NCBI GenBank assembly: GCA_017506845.1
Contig: JAFVMP010000216.1
Coordinates: 1 to 5,399, forward strand
Length of the DNA stretch: 5,399 nt
Reading direction: 5' to 3'
Source: Campylobacter sp.
Lineage (GTDB): Bacteria; Campylobacterota; Campylobacteria; Campylobacterales; Campylobacteraceae
Shown here piece after piece: positions 1 through 5,399 of this stretch (positions within the stretch are counted from its first letter, which is position 1; every line of letters begins with the position of its first letter). The position numbers and the translations under genes were made by a program. Below the pieces are notes generated by a model. That model searched no databases and was not told the DNA's origin. It worked only from the letters and a program-made list of their open reading frames with translations.

Positions 1-377
1 GTAGCATTTACAATTGTAAGTATTTTATTTAAATTTGCATTAAAAAGAGTGCTAAAACCTACAAACATCATCCAAATTAGTGTAAAAAAGCAAAATAGCC
101 AGCTAAATTTAAAAATAGTACTTACAAATAAAATTGCAAAAATTCCAAGTATAATATATAATAAGAAGTAGTAAATTTTAATTTTTGTGCTACCATCAAG
201 AGAGGCTAAGAAAAATATTATCATAGATGAATTTGCAGCATATAGCATTCCTAAAAATCCACCAAAAAAATTCCCCGCAAAGCCGCAGATTAAGATTGAT
301 ATAGTTGCCTTAATTGAGTAATTTAACGCAAACCACGATGGGTCGTAGTGGTTTAGAAATTTAACCACTTTTTGCAT
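1..377 (-). CDS. Polytopic inner-membrane protein, possibly FUSC-like (N-terminal part, cut by window edge)
   Basis: Reading the reverse strand from the ATG at 377-375 gives 125 uninterrupted codons (MQKVVKFLNHYDPSWFALNY...), continuing beyond base 1. A short polar N-terminus is followed by about four hydrophobic stretches, roughly residues 25-45, 47-60, 67-87 and 91-111, so it is an integral inner-membrane protein. A start of this type ('xxxLxxxDPxxFAlxyaiK') followed by paired helices recalls the FUSC/aromatic-acid exporter family, but no catalytic or substrate motif is visible, so the family call is tentative. Its ATG overlaps the TAA stop of the FtsL-like gene by one base (TAATG), which implies translational coupling and membership of the rsmH transcript. 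The position after an ftsL-like gene is where ftsI often lies, but this is not a penicillin-binding protein: it has several membrane helices where FtsI has a single anchor. The real length and C-terminus are not visible. Confidence 0.8.
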   Translation of the reverse strand, partial: MQKVVKFLNHYDPSWFALNYSIKATISILICGFAGNFFGGFLGMLYAANSSMIIFFLASLDGSTKIKIYYFLLYIILGIFAILFVSTIFKFSWLFCFFTLIWMMFVGFSTLFNANLNKILTIVNA

Positions 378-658
378 TAGTCGCTCATATTATCTATAAT
401 TTGATTTTTATATCTTATAAATTCCAAATCTCTTTTTAGTATTCTATGTTCTTCTTTTAGTACATTTAGCTTGCTTTTTAGTTCGGCAATATCTTTGCTA
501 GTATAGTAAATTTCATTACTAAAATATACTTTTGGTAGAGTAATTATAAGAATAATAAATAAAATTATATATCCAATAATTAATCTCTTAAAGCTTAAAT
601 TCTCTTCATTTTTAACTCTACGAGTGTTTTTTTGGAGTAGGTTTTCTTTATCAGTCAT
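377..658 (-). CDS. FtsL-like bitopic division protein (93 aa)
   Basis: This small protein has the architecture of FtsL/DivIC: a charged cytoplasmic N-terminus (residues 1-24, Lys/Arg rich), one membrane helix (about 25-43, IIGYIILFIILIITLP), then a periplasmic segment with coiled-coil-like heptads (about 54-88, rich in Leu, Ile, Lys and Glu). FtsL works in the divisome with FtsQ and FtsB, linking the early ring to the FtsWI septal peptidoglycan synthase. FtsL is too divergent to identify by motif, so the call rests on size, topology and its place directly downstream of rsmH, the standard dcw position. The ATG at 658-656 overlaps the rsmH TGA (ATGA), and a GAGG ribosome site lies 5 bases upstream inside rsmH. 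The stop overlaps the next start (TAATG). Alternatives are FtsB/DivIC-like or an unrelated coiled-coil membrane protein. The gene is certainly real; the FtsL identity is likely but not proven. Confidence 0.82.
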   Translation of the reverse strand: MTDKENLLQKNTRRVKNEENLSFKRLIIGYIILFIILIITLPKVYFSNEIYYTSKDIAELKSKLNVLKEEHRILKRDLEFIRYKNQIIDNMSD

Positions 659-1578
659 CTTTGCCTCTTGATATCAAAGATTCTCATTTTTGAACATGCT
701 GACCTTGAGTTTGCTTTTATCTCTTGAGCGCTTGGCGTGATTGGCTTTTTGGTGATAATTTTGCCAATAGAGTGATTATTGCCACACTCGCAGCGCATAG
801 CCTCAGATGGACATATACAACTTGATTGCCAAGATTTAAATTTATCTTTTATTATTCTATCTTCAAGTGAGTGAAAGCTTATTATTGCTACTCTTGCGTG
901 ATTTATGGCTGAGTTTTGGATCGAATTTAATAACTCTTTTAGCACATCTAGTTCTTTATTTACCTCTATTCTAATTGCTTGAAATACTAAAGTAGCTATA
1001 CTTACAGATCGATTTTGTAAATTTGAATTGCCAATGATTTGGGCTAGTTCTTTAGCTGAGCTTATTTCTTTATTTTGCCTAGCAATAATAATTTTATTAG
1101 CTATACTCTTAGCATTTGGTAGCTCGCCATATTCATAAAATATCTTTTCAAGTTGAGATTGACTATAATTATTTACTATAGTTTTTGCATCAAGCTGATT
1201 TGAGCTATCCATTCTCATATCAAGAATATCGCTTTTAAGGGCAAATCCGCGTTCATTTAAATCTAATTGAAGTGAGCTAACGCCGATATCAGCTAGAATA
1301 GCTCTTATATTTTCTTGTGGAATTTTTTGTAAAATTTGGCTAAAGTTACTTTTGTAGATTTGAATTCTATCTGTATAATTTTTAAATTTATTCGTGCAAT
1401 AAGAGATCGCCATATCATCTTGGTCGCAGGCTATTATTTTGATATTTGGCAAGGTATCAAGCAAAGCCTTTGAGTGACCACCATAGCCTAATGTACAATC
1501 TAATATAACACCATCATTAATATCTCTAAAAGCTTCAACAACTTCGTTAAGTAAAACAGGAATATGGATAGAATTCAA
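655..1578 (-). CDS. rsmH: 16S rRNA (cytosine(1402)-N(4))-methyltransferase RsmH (MraW)
   Basis: RsmH uses S-adenosylmethionine to methylate N4 of C1402 in the decoding centre of 16S rRNA, acting on the 30S subunit in the cytoplasm. The 307 residues match the family's usual length of about 300-315. Family signatures appear in order: HIPVLLNEV (5-13), the SAM-binding loop DCTLGYGGHS (27-36), acidic strand-end ACDQD (50-54), ADIGVSSLQLD (96-106), RGFALKSDILDMRMD (110-124), FQAIRIEVN (199-207), SFHSLEDR (234-241), a Cys pair cluster C254/C256/C263/C265, and the C-terminal KKPITPSAQEI...NSRSACSKMR. The start is TTG: an AAAGG ribosome site lies 7 bases upstream, no ATG, GTG or TTG occurs in frame between it and the upstream stop at 1636-1638, and the N-terminus fits the family. 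It heads the leftward operon with the FtsL-like gene, which overlaps its stop by ATGA. Confidence 0.97.
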   Translation of the reverse strand: MNSIHIPVLLNEVVEAFRDINDGVILDCTLGYGGHSKALLDTLPNIKIIACDQDDMAISYCTNKFKNYTDRIQIYKSNFSQILQKIPQENIRAILADIGVSSLQLDLNERGFALKSDILDMRMDSSNQLDAKTIVNNYSQSQLEKIFYEYGELPNAKSIANKIIIARQNKEISSAKELAQIIGNSNLQNRSVSIATLVFQAIRIEVNKELDVLKELLNSIQNSAINHARVAIISFHSLEDRIIKDKFKSWQSSCICPSEAMRCECGNNHSIGKIITKKPITPSAQEIKANSRSACSKMRIFDIKRQR

Positions 1579-1585
1579 AAGTTTG

Positions 1586-1590
1586 CCTTT
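1586..1590 (-). promoter_or_regulatory. rsmH: Ribosome binding site of rsmH, supports TTG start
   Basis: On the reverse strand AAAGG is followed by seven bases (CAAACTT) and then TTG. This is a normal spacing and is the main evidence that rsmH begins with TTG. Confidence 0.7.
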
Positions 1591-1606
1591 AATAAATTTA
1601 GCAAAA

Positions 1607-1615
1607 ATTCTATCA
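1607..1615 (-). promoter_or_regulatory. Candidate extended -10 promoter for the rsmH operon
   Basis: The reverse strand reads TGATAGAAT, an extended -10 (TGn plus TAGAAT, one mismatch to TATAAT). It would start transcription near 1600 and leave a leader of about 20 bases before the TTG codon. This suits the Campylobacter housekeeping sigma factor, which relies on the -10 and AT-rich upstream DNA. It is a prediction from sequence only. Confidence 0.5.
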
Positions 1616-1643
1616 TAAATTTGATGAATAGAGCCTTATAATT

Positions 1644-1652
1644 TGGTATAAT
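1644..1652 (+). promoter_or_regulatory. Extended -10 promoter for the aldolase-like gene
   Basis: TGGTATAAT is a perfect TATAAT with an extended TGn. Transcription would begin near 1659, about 27 bases before the ATG at 1686. A second TATAAT at 1637-1642 lacks the TGn and is a weaker alternative. No clear -35 box is seen, as is usual in Campylobacter. Confidence 0.65.
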
Positions 1653-1675
1653 ATCGTAATTTTTGTGCAAATTTT

Positions 1676-1683
1676 AGGAAGAG
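1676..1683 (+). promoter_or_regulatory. Ribosome binding site that sets the start at 1686
   Basis: AGGAAGAG lies just before the ATG at 1686. It falls inside the reading frame if translation began at the upstream GTG (1665), which argues for the ATG as the true start. Confidence 0.75.
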
Positions 1684-1685
1684 TT

Positions 1686-2264
1686 ATGAATATAGAGTAT
1701 TCAATCAGTGAGATTAAAAAAATCTCATCATCGATGTTTAAAAAGAATTTTCTAGGTATTTTTCACGGCTCAATATCAGCAAGAATTGAGCATAATCAAT
1801 TTGTTATTAATAAAAAAGATGCGATTTTTGATGGACTAAATGATAATGATTTGACACTTTTATATTCTAAAAAAGATTATAGATGGAATGATGCAAGTAT
1901 AGATGCTGATATCCATCTAAATATCTACAAAAATATAGCCGAGGCAAAATATGTCTGCTACTCAATGCCACCATTTATTACTGCTTATAGCATAAATCAT
2001 TCATTTTTTGAGCCAAAAGATTATTTTGGTTATATGAAATTTGGGAATATTTTTATATATGATCCAAAAAGATTTGATGATTGGTATGAAAGGGCACCAT
2101 CAGAAATTTATCGCTATATGATAGAAAAGCGTACAAATATCGTAGTTATCAAAGGTTATGGAGTTTATCTTTATGAAAGAACTGCACATGATTTGGCTAA
2201 ATCAATAGCGCTTTTAGAAAATAGCTGCAAACTATTAAATTTTTCAAATGGATTTGTAAGTTGA
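1686..2264 (+). CDS. Class II aldolase/adducin-fold protein lacking zinc ligands, probable pseudoenzyme (192 aa)
   Basis: The frame extends back to a GTG at 1665, but the strong AGGAAGAG site supports the ATG at 1686, giving 192 residues. The layout follows class II aldolases such as FucA: HGSISARIEHNQFVINKKD (28-46) matches the 'GNiSvRl..g.flItpsg' phosphate-loop region, IHLNIY (76-81) the helix before the metal site, CYSMPPFITAYS (91-102) the 'HtHpp.atAls' site, and IKGYGVYLY (155-163) with the helix AHDLAKSIALLENSCKLL (167-184) the 'lrgHGv..g.s..eA...a..lE..ak.l' end. In this alignment the three zinc histidines become Tyr92, Met94 and Tyr158, and the catalytic Glu aligns with Asp73. Zinc-dependent aldol cleavage is therefore unlikely; a binding or structural role, as in adducin, is possible. 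The motif alignment was done by eye and the function is unknown. The gene has its own promoter, lies between two division-gene units, and has composition like its neighbours. Confidence 0.85.
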   Translation: MNIEYSISEIKKISSSMFKKNFLGIFHGSISARIEHNQFVINKKDAIFDGLNDNDLTLLYSKKDYRWNDASIDADIHLNIYKNIAEAKYVCYSMPPFITAYSINHSFFEPKDYFGYMKFGNIFIYDPKRFDDWYERAPSEIYRYMIEKRTNIVVIKGYGVYLYERTAHDLAKSIALLENSCKLLNFSNGFVS

Positions 2265-2315
2265 TTTTTGGGTAAATTAACTTTAAGAAAAATTTGATTT
2301 TAATGTTGATTTTAA
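2261..2315 (+). repeat. Short direct repeats TTGATTTT in the intergenic gap
   Basis: TTGATTTT occurs at 2261, 2294 and 2306. The last two copies extend to a perfect 10-mer TTGATTTTAA (2294-2303 and 2306-2315), with a 12-base period. Similar GGTAAATTAA and GGTAATTTAA strings follow the first and last copies. They lie just upstream of the ppiD promoter. In DNA this AT-rich they may be chance. Confidence 0.4.
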
Positions 2316-2335
2316 GGTAATTTAAAAGCAATTTT

Positions 2336-2344
2336 TGCTAAAAT
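2336..2344 (+). promoter_or_regulatory. Extended -10 promoter for ppiD-ftsA-ftsZ
   Basis: TGCTAAAAT sits in TTTTTGCTAAAATAAAG, a strong match to the Campylobacter extended -10 with a preceding T tract. Transcription would start near 2351, about 20 bases before the ppiD ATG. An AGGTGA ribosome site at 2361-2366 follows. It is the best visible promoter for the whole division run downstream. Confidence 0.65.
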
Positions 2345-2370
2345 AAAGCCTTTAGAAAAAAGGTGATTTA

Positions 2371-3843
2371 ATGATAACTTGGATGCAAAAACACAAGAAA
2401 TATTTAGTTGTTACGATTTGGGTTAGCACTATAGCTTTTGTTGGTGCTGGATTTGTAGGTTGGGGTGCCTATGATATGAATACCAATCGTGCTAAATCAG
2501 TAGCCAAAGTCGGAAATAGAAATATTTCAATTGGCGAATTTCAACAAAAATATGGTACTATGTATGAGTATTATATCAATGCTTCTAATGGCAAATTTAG
2601 CAAAGAACAAGCCGAGCAAATGGGGCTTGATAAGATTGTATTACAACGATTAATCCAAGATAATATTATGTTAAGTTATGCTGATGAACTAGGGTTAAGC
2701 ATCTCTGAGGAAGAGATAATTTTAGCTTTAATGAGTGATGCTAGTTTTTTGACTGATGGCAAATTTGATAAAACAAAATACGAAAATGCATTAAAACAGG
2801 CTAGAATTTCACCAAAAGATTATGAACAAAATTTAGCTAATAGTCTGTTACTTAAAAAACTTTTTAGTGCTATTAGAGTTGATGTTAGCGATAAAGATTT
2901 AGATATGTTAGCAGCTAGCTACTTTATGCAAGATAAGGTATCTGCGCAGATTATTGCCCTAGATAGAAATAGTATAAAAGTTGATGAGGTTGAGCTAAAA
3001 TCAATTTGGGAAAAGAATAAAGATAGATATCTAACCAAAACAAAGTATAATTTAAAAAGTAAATTTATCCCTAAAGTCATAGGTGATGAAAATTTGACTG
3101 CATTGCAAGAGTATTATGAAGAAAATAAAGGGCAGTTTAGAGATGGATTTGATAAAATTTTAAGTTTTGAAGCTGCTAAAGAGCGTGTAAAAGACGAATA
3201 TGATATGAGGCAAACTAGGAAGTTAGCTCTAAGTGAATATATAAAAGCTAAAAAAGGTGAGGTAGAGCTAGAATTTGATATGGCCGTGTTAGATGGAGAT
3301 TTTGGCTTTGATTCTAGCGAGCTAAAAGATATGCAAGTAGGCGACTATCTAAAACCATTTGTATATAGGGTGGATTATAAAGATGGATATCTAATATCTA
3401 GACTAGAGTCTAAAGAGCTACCAAAGCCTATGAGTTATGAAGAGGCTAGAGAGTTGATAATAGATGAGTACATAGATAATAAGCTAAAAGATAGCCTAGA
3501 GATTAAGGCCAAGAGCGCTTTAGATAATTTTAGCGGTAAAGATATTGGATTTGTATCTAGGGATTCTATGCCGCAGATTGATGGATTAAATGAAAATGAA
3601 GTGAGTGAGTTTATAAATTCAATCTTTGCAAGAAATGTAAAAGATGGCTATATAATTGTAGGTAATAAAGCTATAATATATAAGATCACAGATCAAAAAT
3701 TAGCAAATGCTAATGATATATCGCAATATGAAAATTTATTAAGCAATAGTGCTTATAATATTAAAAATGAACAGCTAATAGATGATTTACTCTCATCACT
3801 TCAGCATAGATATAAGATAGAACAATATTACAAAGGTCAGTAG
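2371..3843 (+). CDS. ppiD: PpiD/SurA-type membrane-anchored periplasmic chaperone (peptidyl-prolyl isomerase family)
   Basis: This 490-residue protein has a short basic cytoplasmic start (1-10), one membrane helix (about 11-31) and a large periplasmic part, as in PpiD, which binds newly exported proteins near the Sec translocon. The N-terminal chaperone domain (about 44-170) is clear: SVAKVGNRNISIGEFQQKYG (43-62), VLQRLIQDNIMLSYADELGL (90-109), ISEEEII, then F-TDGKFDKTKYENAL (126-141), all typical of PpiD. A helical region follows (205-300). Residues about 315-365 (VGDYLKPFVY...KDGYLISRLE...PMSYEEAR) resemble the end of a parvulin domain, but the usual 'HILv' start, GGdLG stretch and catalytic histidines are not seen, so isomerase activity is doubtful. 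A C-terminal helical part closes the protein. The start at 2371 has a good AGGTGA site; the family's usual length is about 490-620. The stop lies 2 bases before ftsA, so they are co-transcribed. Confidence 0.9.
   Translation: MITWMQKHKKYLVVTIWVSTIAFVGAGFVGWGAYDMNTNRAKSVAKVGNRNISIGEFQQKYGTMYEYYINASNGKFSKEQAEQMGLDKIVLQRLIQDNIMLSYADELGLSISEEEIILALMSDASFLTDGKFDKTKYENALKQARISPKDYEQNLANSLLLKKLFSAIRVDVSDKDLDMLAASYFMQDKVSAQIIALDRNSIKVDEVELKSIWEKNKDRYLTKTKYNLKSKFIPKVIGDENLTALQEYYEENKGQFRDGFDKILSFEAAKERVKDEYDMRQTRKLALSEYIKAKKGEVELEFDMAVLDGDFGFDSSELKDMQVGDYLKPFVYRVDYKDGYLISRLESKELPKPMSYEEARELIIDEYIDNKLKDSLEIKAKSALDNFSGKDIGFVSRDSMPQIDGLNENEVSEFINSIFARNVKDGYIIVGNKAIIYKITDQKLANANDISQYENLLSNSAYNIKNEQLIDDLLSSLQHRYKIEQYYKGQ
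3832..3836 (+). promoter_or_regulatory. ftsA: Ribosome binding site of ftsA, supports GTG start
   Basis: AAAGG lies inside the last codons of ppiD, 9 bases before the GTG at 3846. This supports the non-ATG start and indicates translation coupled to ppiD. Confidence 0.65.
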
Positions 3844-3845
3844 TC

Positions 3846-5282
3846 GTGGGAACTAAAATTTTAGGTATTGATATCGGTTCTACGCAGATTTGCGCTGTGA
3901 TGGTAGAACACGAGCCAAGGTCATTAGAAAATACTATAAAAGTTATCGGTATGGGAACAGTCAAATCCCAAGGACTAAAAAAGGGCTCAATCACAAATAT
4001 CGAGTTAGCTTCAAATTCTATAAAATCAGTCGTAAGCAGCGTAGTACGGACAGCTGGAATTAAATTTGATAAAGTTATAGTCTCAATATCTGGTAAAGAT
4101 GCAAAAAATATTAATTGTAAAGATGTGATAAATATTCCTGAAAAAGAAGTAACAATCAAGCAGATTGAGCGTGCTATTAGTTCAGCTGAATATAAGGTAA
4201 AAATTCCACACGATTATGAAATTTTGCATACTTTACCATATAATTTTAAAGTAGATGAACAAGACAATATAGAAGATCCTCTTGGTATGAATGGTACTAG
4301 GCTAGAGGTGCAAGCTCATATCATTGCTGTGCAAAAATCCGCTATTATGAATTTACGAAAAGCGATAGAAAAAGCCGGATTAAAAGCTGATAATATTGTA
4401 TTATCCGGATATGCTTCGGCAATTTCTACATTAAATGAAGATGAAAAAGCCTTAGGTACAGTATTAATTGATCTAGGTGGTTCTAGCTGCAATATGGTGA
4501 TTCACTCAGGAAATTCAATTAGATATAATGATTTTTTATCAGTTGGAAGTTTAAACATAACCACTGATATATCTACAGTACTTCACACTCCGCCAGCAGT
4601 AGCTGAAGAAGTAAAAATAAAATATGGCACATTAAAGCCTAGAAGTAACGAGCTAATAGTATTGCCTGATTTAGGAGATGAGAACTCTAGTCACGAAGTA
4701 GATATTAGTGTAATAATAAATGTTATATATATGCGTGTTGAAGAGGCTTTAATGATACTTGCTAAGATGCTTAGCGAGAGTGGATATAAAGAGTATGCTT
4801 CAGCCGGTATTGTGCTAACTGGTGGTATGGCTAAGATAGAAGGGCTTAGAGAGTTAGCTACTGCAATATTTGATAATATGCCTGTTAGAATTGCTAGACC
4901 AAGAGAGTTTAGCGGTTCTATTGATGTCTTTAAAGACCCAGCAAATTCATGCGCAATTGGACTTTGTCTATATGGTGCTGGATATTTTACTCCATATGAG
5001 ATAGACTCTGAGAGAAAGCTACGCCACAAAGATGAGATAGTATTAAGACCAAATCCATTTGTGGCAACTAAAGAATTTGATGAGCATATCCCGCAGACTA
5101 TTCCAAGTAATAATTCAGCTAATTTTGATGATGTTATGCCTAAAGTTCAGCCTAAGCAAAAAATGGAACTAGATCTTAAAATTGATGATAATGGCGACAA
5201 AGATGTCTTAAAAGAGAATATTGCCCTAGAAAAGGTCAATTCTGTCTCTAAATTTATGAACTATTTAAAAAATTTATTTTAA
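3846..5282 (+). CDS. ftsA: Cell division protein FtsA (actin-like membrane anchor of the Z ring)
   Basis: FtsA is the actin-family ATP-binding protein that tethers FtsZ filaments to the inner membrane and recruits later divisome proteins. The 478 residues contain the expected parts in order: phosphate-1 loop ILGIDIGSTQICAVM (5-19), the FtsA-specific 1C/SHS2 domain (about 84-165, including HTLPYNFKVDEQDNIEDPLG), phosphate-2 loop GTVLIDLGGSSCNMVI (204-219), VGSLNITTDIS and AEEVKIKYG (253-261), and the adenosine motif GIVLTGGMAKIEGL (321-334). A poorly conserved charged linker (about 391-460) leads to a terminal amphipathic helix VNSVSKFMNYLKNLF (464-478), the membrane-targeting sequence. It is somewhat longer than E. 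coli FtsA (420 residues), mainly in the linker. Translation starts at GTG, 2 bases after ppiD, with AAAGG upstream. ftsZ follows after 14 bases. Confidence 0.97.
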   Translation: MGTKILGIDIGSTQICAVMVEHEPRSLENTIKVIGMGTVKSQGLKKGSITNIELASNSIKSVVSSVVRTAGIKFDKVIVSISGKDAKNINCKDVINIPEKEVTIKQIERAISSAEYKVKIPHDYEILHTLPYNFKVDEQDNIEDPLGMNGTRLEVQAHIIAVQKSAIMNLRKAIEKAGLKADNIVLSGYASAISTLNEDEKALGTVLIDLGGSSCNMVIHSGNSIRYNDFLSVGSLNITTDISTVLHTPPAVAEEVKIKYGTLKPRSNELIVLPDLGDENSSHEVDISVIINVIYMRVEEALMILAKMLSESGYKEYASAGIVLTGGMAKIEGLRELATAIFDNMPVRIARPREFSGSIDVFKDPANSCAIGLCLYGAGYFTPYEIDSERKLRHKDEIVLRPNPFVATKEFDEHIPQTIPSNNSANFDDVMPKVQPKQKMELDLKIDDNGDKDVLKENIALEKVNSVSKFMNYLKNLF

Positions 5283-5284
5283 AA

Positions 5285-5290
5285 AAGGGG
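5285..5290 (+). promoter_or_regulatory. ftsZ: Strong ribosome binding site of ftsZ
   Basis: AAGGGG lies 6 bases before the ATG at 5297, in the 14-base gap after ftsA. It is the most G-rich Shine-Dalgarno site in the window, which fits the high FtsZ to FtsA ratio cells need. A GTG directly before the ATG (5294) is in frame and could also be used. Confidence 0.75.
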
Positions 5291-5296
5291 CTTGTG

Positions 5297-5399
5297 ATGA
5301 GTGGTTTTACAGTAGAAGAGAAACAAAATGTTTATGGTGCAAAGATTAAGGTTGTAGGTGTCGGCGGCGGCGGCGGTAATATGATTAATCATATCATTA
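5297..5399 (+). CDS. ftsZ: Cell division protein FtsZ (N-terminal part, cut by window edge)
   Basis: FtsZ is the tubulin-like GTPase that polymerises into the cytoplasmic ring at the division site and is anchored to the membrane by FtsA. Only 34 codons are present: a short variable N-terminal peptide MSGFTVEEKQNVYGA (1-15), then the first beta strand and nucleotide-binding T1 loop IKVVGVGGGGGNMINHII (17-34). That segment is highly characteristic of FtsZ, and its N-terminus resembles Campylobacter FtsZ as I remember it. The gene is the last seen in the ppiD-ftsA-ftsZ run. The tubulin signature GGGTGTG and the C-terminal FtsA-binding tail lie beyond the window. The ATG is preferred to the adjacent in-frame GTG because of spacing from AAGGGG. 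Confidence 0.97.
   Translation, partial: MSGFTVEEKQNVYGAKIKVVGVGGGGGNMINHII

Noticed and set aside
1637..1642. Second TATAAT upstream of the aldolase-like gene
   Set aside because: It lacks the TGn extension and lies further from the start than the TGGTATAAT box at 1644-1652, so it is noted only as an alternative.
1665..1685. Upstream GTG start adding seven residues to the aldolase-like protein
   Set aside because: The added codons contain the AGGAAGAG ribosome site for the ATG at 1686, and no ribosome site precedes the GTG at good spacing; the predicted transcript start near 1659 would also leave almost no leader.
2265..2335. Possible rho-independent terminator after the aldolase-like gene
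   Set aside because: There are T runs but I could find no GC-containing stem of useful length before them, so read-through into ppiD cannot be excluded or shown.
3761..4159. Reverse-strand open frame of 132 codons
   Set aside because: It lies across the end of ppiD and start of ftsA, both strongly supported, has no ribosome site or recognisable motif, and looks like an antisense shadow.
4691..5029. Reverse-strand open frame of 112 codons
   Set aside because: It is wholly antisense to conserved ftsA motifs, and its serine, isoleucine and leucine-rich composition is typical of a shadow frame.

Overview
The window is an AT-rich, densely coded piece of a Campylobacterota chromosome, most likely a Campylobacter other than C. 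jejuni. Three things point there: the FtsZ start (MSGFTVEEKQ...GAKIKVVGVGGGGGNMINH), the divergent order rsmH / ppiD-ftsA-ftsZ, and extended -10 promoters (TGnTAtAAT) in AT-rich DNA without clear -35 boxes. All genes look like one native chromosomal block with uniform base composition. I see no insertion sequence, tRNA, rRNA, CRISPR or phage signal.

Layout: positions 1-1578 form a leftward run read from right to left. It holds rsmH (16S rRNA m4C1402 methyltransferase, TTG start), a 93-residue single-pass membrane protein with FtsL-like topology, and the first 125 codons of a polytopic membrane protein that may be FUSC-like and runs off the left edge. Each junction overlaps by 1-4 bases, so these genes are almost certainly co-transcribed and translationally coupled. 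Positions 1579-1685 are a compact divergent promoter region.

Rightward, positions 1686-2264 encode a 192-residue protein with the class II aldolase/adducin layout in which all three zinc-binding histidine positions appear replaced, so it looks like a pseudoenzyme. After a 106-bp gap with its own promoter comes a second rightward run: a membrane-anchored PpiD/SurA-type periplasmic chaperone, ftsA (2 bp later) and the first 34 codons of ftsZ (14 bp later).

The theme is cell division and envelope biogenesis. In many bacteria rsmH, ftsL, ftsA and ftsZ lie in one dcw cluster. Here the cluster is rearranged into two back-to-back units: a periplasmic chaperone sits where ftsQ often precedes ftsA, and an unrelated membrane protein sits where ftsI often follows ftsL. 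The strongest candidate for something under-described is the degenerate aldolase-fold protein between the two division units. No wholly new system is evident.
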